Assembly (NCBI GenBank): GCA_008638375.1
Contig: CM018032.1
Span: forward strand, 39,805,355 to 39,869,354
Direction: 5' to 3'
Length of the DNA stretch: 64,000 nt
DNA from: Nyssa sinensis
Taxonomy: Eukaryota > Streptophyta > Magnoliopsida > Cornales > Nyssaceae
Part shown: one piece after another, positions 22,297 through 34,275 of the stretch
Position numbering within the stretch: position 1 is the stretch's first letter
Layout: each line of letters starts with the position of its first letter
Translations under genes and position numbers: made by a program
The notes under the pieces: model-generated
Seen by the model: only the letters and a program-made list of their open reading frames with translations
Told to the model about the DNA's origin: nothing
The model's database searches: none

Positions 22297-24651
22297 AGCT
22301 GTCTCCTTGAGGGCAATAGCGTGACATTCTCGTGAGGTTGGCTGACATCCTCGGACCGAGTGCACGCTCTGATTGTGGACGTACTTCAGACACTGATGAA
22401 GAGTCGAAGTGACTGCCCCTATCTGGTGTAACCAGGGTCTCCCGATGATGACGTTGTATGGAGACTTCATGTTCAACACCATGTATTCAGAGATGGTGGT
22501 CTTCCGCCCTTCACCTTCCCCTATAGTGGTTGGAAGGTCAACTCTCCCTAGTGGGGTGCTGAGGTTGCCATCAAAAGCTGCCATTACGGCAGTGGTGGGC
22601 TTGACGCTGTCCTGGTCTATGCCCATCCGCTTAAGCGGTTCATAGAATAGAATGTTGACTGAGCTGCCAGTGTCGACTAGGACTCTTCTAGTCTCGAAGT
22701 TGGCGATTCTGAGGGTGATAACAAGGGCATCACTGTGAGGGCAGTGTACCCCTGCTAGATCTTGCTCGGTGAACTGGATCTCTGGCCCTGGCTTAAGCCT
22801 CTTTTCGACGTTGGAGACCTGCAAGAAGTTTGGGGCGGTTCTGGCCTCCCGAGCATGTCTTTCTCTTGCCCTGTTGGACATTCCTGTAACAGGGGAGTCA
22901 GCATGGAGGACGTAGATAACATGGTTGTTCTGCCTCTGAGGCTCGTTTCGTCCTTCCCGCTGCTCTTGCCTCTGTTCGGACCTCTGATCTGGCCGCTGCT
23001 GAGGCTTGTCTTCTTGGGGGTTCTGCCTTCCATCTTGTTTGACGAACTCCCGAAGACGTCCCTTCTTTATGAGCTGTTCTATCTCATATCGGAGGGTCCT
23101 GCAAGTGTTAGTAGTATGTCCATGATCTTTATGGAAATTGCAATACTTACTTTGGTCCCGCAGGCTGGGATCTCCTTTGATTGGCTCTGGCCACCTCAGG
23201 TTCTCCCGATCTTTGATCTGCGGGAGTACCTGGTTCGGAGTGGTGTTCAAAGGCGTGAAGTTGGTGAACTCCCTTGGTGCGGAGTTGTACACAGCTCTGG
23301 GAGCTGTTCTCTTCTCTGGGCTCCTGGCCCTCTTTTTGTTGGAGTCTCTTCTGTGATCCTCCTTCTTATTGTCCTCCCGCTTCGGATTATCTCTTTGGGT
23401 CTGATCTTTGCCCTTCTGGGCTGAGCGGTTAGCCTCTTCCAGGTTGATGTATTTTTTGGCCCGATCCATCAATGCCGCCATATCGGCTGGAGGGCTCTTT
23501 GTCAAGGAATCTCTGAAGCCACCTTGGGCAAGCCCGGCAGTAAGGGCTGCAACAAGGAATTTCGGGCTGTAATCCGTGATCTCAGTGAGCTCGGTGTTGA
23601 AGCGGGCAATGTAGGCCCGGAGGGATTCCTCCCTGGTCTGCTTAACATTCAGCAGGAATTCTGGCCCCCTTCTGAGTCTCCTGCTGGTCATAAACCTATC
23701 CAAGAACTGCCTACCGAGCTCGTAGAAGCTGGTAACGGAGTTCGGAGGGAGGTTGTGGAACCACTTCAGAGCTGTTCCCTTTAGGCTGGTGATGAACGTT
23801 CGGCACATGAAAGCATCTGAGGCTCCGTGAAGGGCCATCGTATGCTGATAATGAGATAGGTGATCTCCTGGATCTCCAGATCCGTCGTAAAGAGTGAATT
23901 TGGGCACCATGAACTTTCTGGGCCTCTCTTCGGACATAATGGCGTGAGTGAACGGAGTGGCTAGTCTTCCGAGCAGCCTGGCCAGTTCGTCCTGTTCTGG
24001 AGGGTTCTGAGGTCCTCTTAAGCCGATTGTCCGGTCCATAGACTCAGCAATCTTCTCTACCCTTCGCGGGTCTCTGAGTCTGACATCTTGTGAACCCTGC
24101 CTGACATCCTCGGCTTCAGGGTAGTAGGGTGGAGTACGCCCTTCGGATGAAGGAGGAATCTGAACCGGAAGGACTGGTGCTGCATGATAAGGTTCCTGCG
24201 GTGCCGGTGGTGCTCCCGAAACCCTAGGAGTTGGGGCTCGAGTAGTGCTCCGGTAATGCACGTCGGGAACAAAAGCAGATGTTCCCCAGCCAGGGACTGT
24301 TGATGGCTGTGGATCTCGGCCAGTGTGAGCAACGCCTGAGGGGTGCCCAGGCTGGTTAGTGGGGGCCTGCCCACGAAGTTCTTCATTCTCCGTGGCAACC
24401 GGGGCTTGCGTTCCTGCAACGAAGTTGACCGGCGGGCTAGGAGAAGCCGCCGCTTGGTTCTGCGTGAGCGTTGCCAGCGTTCTAGTGATGGCCAGCAATT
24501 GCTCCTGCACCAGTTCATTGTGTCGTTTTATTGCTTCGATCTCTTGTCGCATAGGGTTGGCCGCTGGTCCCCTTGTGCGAGGAGCAGGCGGCTGACGCTG
24601 AGCGTTTTGCGAACTCTGAGTATTCTGTCGTGGTCGAAGATTTGGTGCCAT
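22288..24651 (-). CDS. Tat-type Gag-protease polyprotein
   Basis: An intact 787-residue frame starting at ATG 24651-24649 (MAPNLRPRQN). Residues 1-230 are proline- and glutamine-rich. The capsid (Retrotrans_gag) domain spans about 245-405 (FTLYDGSGDPGDHL, GTALKWFHNLP, SLRAYIARFN). A basic nucleocapsid-like stretch at about 405-460 is followed by an unusual zinc-binding motif, CNFHKDHGHTTNTC, at 504-517, in place of the common CCHC knuckle. The aspartic protease lies at about 640-745 with the active site LVDTGSS at 658-664 and a distal IIGRPWL. Gag forms the particle and protease matures it. Protease therefore sits in the gag frame, and the stop lies between protease and RT, the same place where Ogre elements carry an intron. 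No lesion is visible. Confidence 0.93.
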   Translation of the reverse strand: MAPNLRPRQNTQSSQNAQRQPPAPRTRGPAANPMRQEIEAIKRHNELVQEQLLAITRTLATLTQNQAAASPSPPVNFVAGTQAPVATENEELRGQAPTNQPGHPSGVAHTGRDPQPSTVPGWGTSAFVPDVHYRSTTRAPTPRVSGAPPAPQEPYHAAPVLPVQIPPSSEGRTPPYYPEAEDVRQGSQDVRLRDPRRVEKIAESMDRTIGLRGPQNPPEQDELARLLGRLATPFTHAIMSEERPRKFMVPKFTLYDGSGDPGDHLSHYQHTMALHGASDAFMCRTFITSLKGTALKWFHNLPPNSVTSFYELGRQFLDRFMTSRRLRRGPEFLLNVKQTREESLRAYIARFNTELTEITDYSPKFLVAALTAGLAQGGFRDSLTKSPPADMAALMDRAKKYINLEEANRSAQKGKDQTQRDNPKREDNKKEDHRRDSNKKRARSPEKRTAPRAVYNSAPREFTNFTPLNTTPNQVLPQIKDRENLRWPEPIKGDPSLRDQSKYCNFHKDHGHTTNTCRTLRYEIEQLIKKGRLREFVKQDGRQNPQEDKPQQRPDQRSEQRQEQREGRNEPQRQNNHVIYVLHADSPVTGMSNRARERHAREARTAPNFLQVSNVEKRLKPGPEIQFTEQDLAGVHCPHSDALVITLRIANFETRRVLVDTGSSVNILFYEPLKRMGIDQDSVKPTTAVMAAFDGNLSTPLGRVDLPTTIGEGEGRKTTISEYMVLNMKSPYNVIIGRPWLHQIGAVTSTLHQCLKYVHNQSVHSVRGCQPTSRECHAIALKETAPK

Positions 24652-24706
24652 GGTTTTCCGGTGGGGAAAAAGATGAGTTTACGAATAAAGCACGTAGAGA
24701 TTAGTC

Positions 24707-24727
24707 GTTCCCACAGACGGCGCCAAA
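24707..24727 (-). promoter_or_regulatory. Primer binding site of the Tat-type element
   Basis: Minus-strand TGGCGCCGTCTGTGGGAAC begins four bases inside the 5' LTR. TGGCGCCG-type sites are typical of plant non-chromovirus Ty3 elements; which tRNA pairs here was not tested. Confidence 0.8.
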
Positions 24728-24728
24728 C

Positions 24729-25357
24729 TAATGCTGCACTTTTTGACTCGCAACACGTGAGGGCTCCGTGACCTGTAGAACACTCAGAGAGATGATCAGA
24801 GGACCACCGGATTGGCTCCGGCGGTAGCCGCTCCGATGCTTAAGTAAGTAAGGGAATTGAAAGACTGTATTGAAAGCCAAAGAATGAGCATAAGAAAAAA
24901 TAAAGCGTACCTCTAGGGTTTAATATATAAGCCGTGGTTCTCCTAATTTGATTAGGTTTTGCCGCCACGAATATAGGGATTTGATCATCGGAGATTTTGC
25001 AGTTACCTTGTGGAGCATTGAATCGTAGATGGAGATAATCATAGATAGTAATTTCCGTGTTGAAGACTGTTTCCTTATTCCCCGCTTAACAGTTGTTAAG
25101 GAAACCATATATGCAGTGTTGAATAAATATTGTCCAGAACAGGAGGTCTGGAAGATGTACACGAGAATATCCTGAATGCTTCATCTGCACTGTATGACCG
25201 AGTTTATCGGTTCTGAATGGTATATAAATAAGAATGCCCCGAAGGCTTGTGGCTGTTCTGTATGTCCGAAATATATGAGCTCTGTAGGATCGAGATTTGT
25301 TAATCTGATGGGCACACGTGTCTCAAAGTGATTGGTGTGTCTGTTTGTGGTATATCA
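24729..25357 (-). repeat. 5' LTR of the Tat-type element
   Basis: 629 bp, same length as 13539-14167, with five differences by eye (including the terminal CA changed to TA). Followed by GGAGA at 25358-25362. The plus-strand TATATAAATA recurs at 25221-25230. Confidence 0.95.
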
Positions 25358-28300
25358 GGAGAAAAGAAAAGAAATCTAGAGAGAAAGAGAATCGGCTAGA
25401 GAGAGAGAGAAAGAAATCAAAGAGAGAGAGAGAAATTGAGGAACTTCAAATCTTGCAAGCATGTACACCCAGGCATGAAGAGAAGGCATGCATAAACAAA
25501 GGGGGGGGTCTTGAGCATGCAAGGACTATAGAGAGAGAGAGAGAGAGCATAGCCATGAAAGAAGTAAGTTCTCTCACTAGAAAATTTCATTTGATTTAAC
25601 TTACATGCATGTGCTTAAAAGTGAAAAAGAAAGAAAATGGAAAAGAAATGGAACAGTAGAGCTTGAGGAACCCTAAGAAAACCTCACACTCAAAAAGGGG
25701 AAAACTGGGTTTTCAACCCATGATGCTTTAAACTTCAAACAAACAAATTGGCTTAAAAGAAGATAAAAAAAAAATGGTCAAAAGACCACTGAGCAATAGG
25801 AGGTTACAGTTGGGAGTGAAAATCATGGGAGAACGAGTTTTGGTCTCGGTTTCTTGATTTTAAGAGCGGGAAAATGTTCCCCCAAGCTCCCAAAAACTCA
25901 TAGGAAGAAAACGAGCTCAAAAACCATTGTAAAACTCTACGAAATAGGAAATGAAATCCTCGTCGGAAAAATCATTGCTCGTCAAAACAGCCACTATAAC
26001 GGCCTATTTCGACGGCCAAACTTGAGTAAAACCAAATTTTGACATCGGATATGGAATCCTCAAGGAAAGAGGGTTCAAACTACGTTGGTTTTTGTCGCTG
26101 GAAAACAATCGGCAACCATCGCTGGCGCCGGAGGAAGAGACCAGAACCCTTACTAGAAAAACGAAGAAGAAAGTACTGTGTGAGTCGGGTCCTAGCCGAA
26201 TGTTTTAAATAGATTTGGACTTAATTGAAACGGCGTCCTTTTGAACCCTTAAGAATAAAAAATAATAAAATGGGCTGATGTCAGCATGACATTAGAGACC
26301 GGACTGAACCGTTTGGTTCTTAACCTAATGGAACCGGTTCAATTAATTTGGGACTAAACTGGACGGTTTATTCAATAACTTCCTGAATTTATATTTTAAC
26401 CCCCAAATGTTTCTGTTAATTATGGAAGGGTTGAGGAAATTAATTAAAAATTAATTTTAAGCCCTTTTTAAATTATAAAAAATTATCAAAATGTCCTTAG
26501 ACCTAAGATAGGCCAAATGAAGACCAATTAAAATGAAAGAGGAGTCTAACCCAATGTTTTTAGGCATTCTGGACTTAATAGCAGAGTCCAATTTTTGAAA
26601 TTAGATCCTGAAAAATATGAATAGGCAAACTGGAATAATTTCAATTATGTCCTAAAGATTAATTAAGTGACCAATTGAACTCCGATGACTATGAAAATAC
26701 ATACCTTTTTTAGTATTTTGGAACATTCTGGACCCATTAGCAGGATCCATTTTATGAAACGAAGTCCCAGAAATATAGACATGTGAAATGTCATAATTAC
26801 CATTTTGCTTTTAGTAATCCAGAAGCAAGTTAAATGTCAAAGATGACATATTCTGACTTTCTTTGATATTCCGGGACTCAACGGTGGAGTTCATTTTAGC
26901 AAGCAAAGTGCTGAAAAATGAGACACGTGAAAAGGTAAAATTATGAAAATGCTTCTAGGCTTAATATAAGCCAAAAATAGGCTAATTAAGATTCGAAAGA
27001 GCCTAAATTAATTATATTTGATATTCCAGACCTAAAGGTGATGACTTTTTGAGAAAAATAAGACCTGGTAATAAATTAAAAAAATGACAAATAAGTCCTT
27101 AAGACTTAATAAAGTTACCAAAAGTGTATAGATGAAATTAAAAAGGTCCACGTAAATGTTATAAGGACCGACTGGACTCAAAATGAAGTCTGAATACTTA
27201 AATTATGTACGAAAAAATATGAGACATTAAAAGTATAAATTACCATTATGCCATTAAAAAGCCAAATAAGTTATAAATTATCAGGAACCCTAAATTGAAA
27301 CTTTGAGGATCTCTTAATTAATTAGACTAAGTTCAAAAGAACTTAAAATGCTGAATAAAGATGCTTGAAATTAGAATGAACACTAATTCAATTTACGATG
27401 TATTTTTTATCTATGATTATAGGATCACCCAAATGTTGGAAAAATGGAACAAGGCTATGGGATAGCTACTATGGTACCAATATGGGAATGGAATGCTAAT
27501 AACCCAATGTAAATAAACCCGAACTCTAATATGTGAATTTTTACTCTACCAATATGGCCTACTATATAGTTGTCAATCTTTGCTTCTTGAAATTGTGCAT
27601 CAATAATTGTTTTAAATCCACAACCCATTGATTATTGTGCTTCCATTATGTGAAAATTTGTGATTTGTTGTGAACATCTATGAGTCCTTTGACTCATTGA
27701 CTATTATTGTCTTTTTAATCATTGTAATCCCTTTTGTTGTGGACATTTGTAACCTATGTATATGCTCATACCTTGTGGAATTTTTTTGCTAATAATATTT
27801 TTTATGAGTACGTGTGGTTATGTCTGTCCAATTCCCATCTTGACTCCTTGGATGCTGATGACCTACGGGTCGGTGTTTAGGAATGATACCCAACACGTTA
27901 TCTTGATGAGGACTTTTTGATATGATGATAAGAGCTCTTGGTGCCATTCAGGGGAACCTAGAGATGAGTGGTGAACTTAGATATTAATAGTATCCATTTG
28001 ATTCAATTTGTATATGTTTGATTTCACACCATTTGTTGATTTGATGATGTTATCTTTGAATGTGAACTATGCCTTGGAGGTTTATCTTTTGTATTCGATT
28101 TGAATCTCTTTGCTTTGGGCAACTAAACATTATATGTTGATAAATTTTTGCTTGTTGACTTGCTCAATCATCCCTATTGCTATCGAAACCTCTTTGTGAA
28201 CTATGTTATTTTGGGCCTGATGGTCGATCCCTTTGAGCTTGAAATCCCTTGATTATCCTTTTGTTATACACATTTGTTTAACTCATGACAGAGTGAAGGA

Positions 28301-28853
28301 TTTACTTACTAAGCTAAGTTAGCTCATCCCAGAATTATAACAATTTTTCAGGTAATCACAATATGGAATGAAAGGCAGTGACAGTGACTAATGGAGCTAG
28401 TGATATGCTTATGGGCAACTCTGACGATGTATAGATTCGAGCCTTAATTTGTACATATATCTTGTAAGATTGATATTAATAGTAGATATTATGACATAGT
28501 GACAATAGAAATGTTATTAGATTTGAATGGTAATTAATGATGATGAAAATTATACTTTGAGATAATCCTATTGATGATTGTTAAAGTTTAATTTATTATC
28601 AGGTAAGTTACATATGTGTAGCTTCTGCACTTGATAAAATAAAAGAAAAAAAAATTATTACTCTTTGGTGCAATTCATTTGATTTTGTTCGGCCTGTCTG
28701 AGTGACAGTGTTGGTCACCGACCTTTAATCCGCATAGGGTGAGTTCTGAGTCATGATAGATATGAAGGCATTACAACTTGCTACATGCAATGACAACAAA
28801 CAAAGATCAATCCATCTAAGATGTAGAAGAAATTATAGTCAAATTTCTCTGCT

Positions 28854-30105
28854 TGTTCTATCCCACCCTAAACCCCATCCTTGATAGAATTCGGGACATG
28901 GCCGGTCGAGAAGGCCTTCAAAACAAAATCAAATGGGTTATATGAGAATTAAGATTTTCTTTTATTGTAGAAGTGTCACTTATTAAAATTTAGAATAATA
29001 ATAATACATTAATCTAAATAAATATAACAACATCTAATTAGAGTAAAACCTAATTTCCCTATTGTAAGCCTCCTAATAAATTTCTTACCAATCCCTTGGA
29101 AACACACAATAGATCATGATCACCAACTATAAATAAAATTTGTACTTAATTAATGATGTTGGTAGGCGTTGAGAAAACTCATCTCTCATAGCCATATTCT
29201 TCATCTACAATTACCTTTCTTAACTTGTCGCCAACATTATCTTCAGACCATCTTAGGCTCGTTCCCTCTCAAGCTATGTTAAGCTTACTATTTCTTTATC
29301 TTTTCTTATTCTAGAATACCTAAAATGTTTGGGGGAATAGGGTGAGATATATTACTAAGTTTAATGAATAAGTCTAGCTTCTGTCATGGGTTTTCTTAGC
29401 AAAGTATAATTATACCACGGATAGTGAAGAGCACAAACATAACTTTTGAAAATATAAGTAACTTTATAACACATTTGAAAGGTTTAGAAATGAATGTTTT
29501 AATAAATCTTTCATCATAATTTAAACATAGGATGCATATCATAATTATAGCATACTTTGAGAATCTTAAAACAAAGCTTATATATCATGAATTAGAATCA
29601 TAGTTTTATCATAGCATACTTATGAAGCTTAATCATAACAAGAGTATCATCAATTAGAATCATAGCTTCATATATCATATCACAATATATCATGCCCATT
29701 AATATGAACAACACATCATATCACAGAACAGAAGAACCCGCGTCAATTCAAATTTTAAACAAAAAGCCAATAGATGACCTAGTCACAAATAGTTACAATA
29801 AAAGAGATCTCTGGCCTTCGTACAGGCCTACTTGCTTAGGTCTCTTACTAGTAAAGACTTACTTAAGTGTTGGCATATGCCCCCCAATAAAGCTTCGTAT
29901 AACGACGTGTATGTAAAAATATCTTTTTGACATTTCTATCCATTAGTTTTAGAAATAGTTAGTATACATGCTAGTAAATCATAATTTCATAACATAGCAA
30001 AGTACTTCTACGTTGTAGAAAGTATCATGTATACTATAAATAAGACATTTATAGAAAGTCTCCACATCATAGATCTGAAATTATTTACCTGGATCGCCCC
30101 AATTC
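28854..30105 (+). mobile_element. Partial LTR of the long-LTR family
   Basis: TGTTCTATCCCACCCTAAACCCC, then ATTCGGGACATGGCCGG and AAAACAAAATCAAATGGG, resembles the starts of the other LTRs in this half of the window. The start is diverged, no matching end or target duplication was found, and the right border against the Copia fragment is approximate. Confidence 0.45.
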
Positions 30106-30389
30106 AATCCATATGTTCCATTTAAAATTCATGACATACGAATGTAAGTTGGATTCTTATTACTTCTAATCTAGATACAAGGGTGAATGTTTCTTCATAA
30201 TAAATTTCCTCTTCTTAGTTGTAACCTTGGGCTAATAAATCTTACTTTCTTTCTTATGATTATTCCAGATTCATCATTTTTGTTACTATAGACCTGTTTT
30301 GTACCAATTATACTATGGTCTTTGGGTATTGACACTAGAGTACATACTTCATTTCTCTCAAATTGATTTAGTTCTTCTTGCATAACTTG
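30106..30389 (-). pseudogene. Copia reverse transcriptase fragment (downstream half)
   Basis: Minus-strand translation gives QVMQEELNQFERNEV, then IPKDHSIIGTKQVY and, beyond a stop, YEETFTLVSRLEVIR, all standard in the Copia RT N-terminal part. It ends abruptly at 30389, where a large insertion begins. The preceding codons of the same gene are found at 46774 onward, 16 kb away. Confidence 0.85.
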
Positions 30390-31042
30390 TGTCACATCTC
30401 AAATCCCACCCTATGCAGATTAGGGATAATGACCGGCCAATTAGGCACCTCACCAATATACTAACTCTTTTATAGCATATTGATGACGTGTCTAACCCAA
30501 GGCCTCTTTACATATCCAAGTAGATTGCATTCAGTCGTATAAAATCATGTAGTAGACTCTAAGTCTATAAAATTTTTTGTTTGAATGTAGTCACACTTGG
30601 CAAAGCATAAGTAACATTACATCATAATTGCAATAATATAAGACCAACATTACATTATACATCAGTGTCTGAACTGTTACATCATTAGTGAACATCATTC
30701 GCACTTTATTCTTCTTCTAAACTGTCACATCAATCTGGTATCTATCAGTTCAAGTTGATACCTCCATGGTTGGGATACTAATCATCTTCTACCTAGAATC
30801 TCTATTCATTATAGCTTACTAAGCATTTGGGTCTGTAAACTTCTTAGTCATTCTTGAAAATACACAAGATAAAACCTTGTGAGCTTAATGAAAAGCTTGT
30901 GAGTAACATTAGTTCTCTGTCATGGGTTTTTGTAAACCTATTTCATAAACTTTCGTAAACTTTTATAACTTTCATGACCTTCATGGATTGAAATAGCAAA
31001 AGAACTTTACTGGAAGCTTCTAACATTCTTAACATAAAACAT

Positions 31043-31316
31043 GTCCATATAATTGTGGGTTGTAAGATATGTTGTAAATCAAATAAGAGTCATGTGTACA
31101 TAAAGTTGATGTACAGATAACTTGGTAAAGTAATACATGCCAAACATCTTGATAGCATATGTCCCTTGGTACCATGGGTGTCCATATAACTGTGGGTTAT
31201 AAGATATGTTGTAAATCAAATAAGAGCCATGTGAACATTAAGTTGATGTACAGATAACTTGGTAAAGTAATACATGCCAAACATCTTGATAGCATATGTC
31301 CCTTGGTACCATGGGT
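31043..31316. repeat. Tandem duplication, two units of 137 bp
   Basis: GTCCATATAA(T/C)TGTGGGTT at 31043 recurs at 31180. The copies are nearly identical through CATGCCAAACATCTTGATAG and end at GGTACCATGGGT. Only a handful of substitutions separate them, so the duplication is recent compared with its surroundings. Confidence 0.9.
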
Positions 31317-34050
31317 CGTTACATGGTGACTCTTAAGTAATTTAGAGCTCTGGGCTCACAAGAGTTTACTGATATTGGACTCCTAGTTGAGTCGTGCTAT
31401 AAAAGACTTATTTGGAAGTCTACCAGTTCTTAATCCCCAGTAAAGCTATAAGGCAGTAACATTTTATACTAAAACATACTTGTAAAACATTATTTAAGCT
31501 ATCCATATCATGTAAAACATTTAAAGAAATGTTGGTAAAGACATGCAGTTCAAACATTAAGCATAGTAGTATAAAAATATCATAAAATTGTAAAAGAACT
31601 GAATGTGATGTCATAAAGCTGTAAAAACTGCATGTGGGTGCCAGCACCAAAAAACTGAGAATCTGTCATCGTTTTTATAGATTTAAAGGGTTCACGGCTG
31701 TCACCTTCCCTACAAGTGGGAATAATCGCTTCTTATGAGAGATAAGAAATTGAGGAGTCACCAGCTTGTTTTGGGCAATTTAAACAAGCAAACTAGTTAC
31801 ATCTTGAATGATACATATAAAAGAAAAGCCAAAGAAATGAAATGAAATATACATTGCTTTGTTTCTTAAATATATACTAAAGGATCCCTTGACATGGATC
31901 AAATAAGGATAAAGCATTGAAATAAAGCAAAAATCAAAGAAACAGGTTCGGGGGCTAAGGTACGAAGTGGGCAGGTGTTAGGCACCCACCCTGCCTGATC
32001 TAAATGGATTGACCTCAAATATTCACTTACAAGGCTATTTTGTCATGAGAAAACAGAAAAGAGAGATGTGAGTTTGGAAAAGATAAATAATAAAGAATCT
32101 GACATGAAGAAAAATAAAATAAAATAGAAAAGATAGAAAGAAGATCTGATTCAGGCCCAAAGACTTCCTACGTATCCGTTTAGAAAATGGAATCAGAGTC
32201 ACGTAGTTTCGTAGCTTACCATTTTTTATTAAGAGTGATAAAAAAGATGAGATAAACTAGATCTAAAAGAAACTATTAAGGGTTTGAGAGCATACCTAAT
32301 TCAATCATTGGAGTTAAGTAGTTCTGTCACATCCCCCAGACCCACCCTGTGCGGATTTGGGGCACGTGACAAAGGCCAGTTAGGCACCCATCGGGTTTTA
32401 TCAGTTTTTTTTTTTTTTTTTTTCTTTTGAAAGCAAAACCCCGACGGTAATCCTAACCACAGGCCATTCCGATATAAATCCCAAGCATAATGCATTCAAC
32501 ATATATAATTTAAGCAGCGAAATTTTCACAAGAGAATGCATACATATATACTTGGCAGAGCGTTCAGGATACATCATGTTCAGTCCTATCTTAATCAAGA
32601 TTACAAAACAGTTTCACCACAAAAGGTCATAATCTGTTCAGTTACACAATAGTACAAAAATGGGTTATCATTTTATCTGGGGGTCTCCAACATTTTCCCC
32701 CTAAGTCCTGAACTTGCTAAACCTGTCCATCTGAGAGTTTCCCTGAAATTATTAAAATAATGGAATGAGCTTTAAAAAGCCCAGTGAGTAACACAGATAT
32801 CCAGGCAAGAGTTTCGAATTCAATCTTTGCTTAAATCACATGGTAATTAAATCAGTTTGGAATTAATAGTTCAATAAATCCAAGTCAAGTTCAATAGATC
32901 AAAACAGATAAACGGTTCAGAGTGCTAGCATATCAATCAGAAGTATAGTTAATCATTTGAGAAACTAAAAACCATGTCATCGGTGATAAAAGCATGCATT
33001 TAAAACAATTGCATTTAAAACATATGGTATTCGAAACAATTTAGCAGATCAAGGAGCAGTAACTAAACAGTGTCAGAAGTTACTCACCTTCAATATTTGA
33101 GTTTGAAGCTATGAACGGAGCCTTCCTTTTTTTCTCCTTAAGCCTAAAACAATTCATAGAGATTTATCAACTTATGACCTTAGACTGAGTAAGTCTACCC
33201 TATGATGGGTTTCATGGAACTAACTTATAGTGGCTAGTTCATAGGTCTTACCTCTTAAGCATTTGGCTTAGGGTTTCAGTATCTTCTTGTTTTTTCATCT
33301 TTGCCTCGGCAATCATTTCCTTAGTACGTGCCTTATATATGAAGGGCTGGACGGAAACAATTTTAGTGGACTTAGCTATCCTAATATGGCGCTCAATAAC
33401 TCTTTGCTACCTCAGTAATTCTTGCATAAACCCTTGTTGTTTCTTATCGGCTAACCTCTGGGCCTTAGTCATGATGGTGAATTTCTTGCCCTGTTTGTCC
33501 ATGGTAGTTTAAGTGATATTTTTACCTAGAACACAGTTTAACATGTTAGAACAGATGCCTTCACACATTTATCGGTTCTAATTTTCATATTATGGACCTA
33601 ACCATTGAGTTCGGAAGGTCGAAGAAAGTAAATTTAGACTCTCTCGGCTTTTAATTTGGGTTCGGGTATGTCAGGGGTATTTTGGTCATTTTTGCCGTCA
33701 CATAATTTCTATCTCGGGTTCGTCATCTAATCATGTATACAGTCTTACAAGTGTCAGGTCTACTACTGGTATCAGTTCCGTTGAAATCGGATTTCATTTG
33801 GGCCTTGTACAGGGTCAGGGGTATTATGGTAAATTTTATACATCATATTTTTTTCGGTACCTCATTTGCAGTCACGGACCTCACCATTGGACTCAGGAGG
33901 TCCGAGACAGTAGGAATACATATATAACTTGTGATTTTTGGACAACGGACTAATTTGGAGTATTTAATTTAATTAAATAATTTTAATTAAATTAATTTCG
34001 AAATATATATAGTATATATATTATTTTGGCAGAATAATGAACGGTCGAAT

Positions 34051-34112
34051 AGGGTGGCACAGCGGACGCGTGCCACCTCCCTCTCCAATAGACACTGCGT
34101 TCGAACCTTATA
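34051..34112 (+). other. tRNA-like module 1 in the 32325 LTR
   Basis: A-box-like TGGCACAGCGG (34055-34065), which also forms a stem TGGCAC..GTGCCA, and B-box-like GCGTTCGAACC (34097-34107). It lies 1.73 kb from the LTR start, just after an ATTTAATTAAATTAATTT tract. Acceptor pairing is not evident. Confidence 0.5.
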
Positions 34113-34151
34113 AGGCGCAAAATGCGTCTTTTATTTTTCTGATATAATGAA

Positions 34152-34182
<31 letters not shown>

Positions 34183-34204
34183 TGTGCCCCAAAGGTGACA
34201 CACG

Positions 34205-34275
34205 CAAGCGCGTGGCCGAGTGGTAAGGCGTGGTGTTGGGCGCGTGCAGTCAGGGGTTCGAAACCCCGTAGCCCC
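34205..34275 (+). other. tRNA-like module 2 in the 32325 LTR
   Basis: The best of the set. A-box TGGCCGAGTGG at 34213-34223 lies inside a D-arm-like GCC..GGC stem, and B-box GGTTCGAAACC at 34255-34265 lies inside a GGGG..CCCC T-arm-like stem with a seven-base loop. It resembles class II (Ser/Leu) tRNA. The acceptor ends do not pair, so it is not called a tRNA gene. A T/C-rich run follows. Confidence 0.65.

Larger units (their letters stand above)
13539..25357 (-). mobile_element. Ty3/Gypsy Tat-type LTR retrotransposon, young insertion
   Basis: 11,819 bp with two 629-bp LTRs differing at five positions by eye, and a perfect GGAGA duplication (13534-13538 and 25358-25362). On the minus strand the order is primer site, gag-protease, RT, RNase H, second RNase H, integrase, tandem repeats, antisense genes, polypurine tract, 3' LTR. 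The second RNase H, the tandem repeats between pol and the 3' LTR, and extra ORFs there are known traits of the Tat lineage (Grande, Retand, Ogre group). It sits inside an older solo LTR. Its pol carries four disabling lesions. Confidence 0.95.
12823..28758 (-). mobile_element. Solo LTR of a long-LTR family, split by a Tat-type element
   Basis: On the minus strand the LTR starts at 28758 (TATCATGACTCAGAACTCACCC, consensus TGTCATGAC) and ends at 12823 (GGATGTTACA). Flanks GGTAT (12818-12822) and GATAT (28759-28763) match at four of five bases. Removing the Tat-type insertion leaves about 4.1 kb. The stretch 28740-28300 resembles, in inverse orientation, the LTR starting at 57239 (CACCCTATG/TATGGATTA, then AATCAAATGAATTGCAC). 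The block GAGCTAACTTAGCTTAGTAAGTAA is shared with other copies. No coding domains are present, so it appears to be a solo LTR. Confidence 0.75.

Noticed and set aside
22762..23424. 220-codon plus-strand ORF
   Set aside because: It lies opposite the intact gag frame and is its shadow; the sequence has no domain of its own.
29692..29916. 74-codon plus-strand ORF
   Set aside because: Inside a partial LTR; no recognisable motif.
34205..34275. A real tRNA gene (Ser/Leu type)
   Set aside because: The D- and T-arm-like stems are good, but the acceptor arms do not pair and a normal anticodon arm cannot be drawn. Kept as tRNA-like only.
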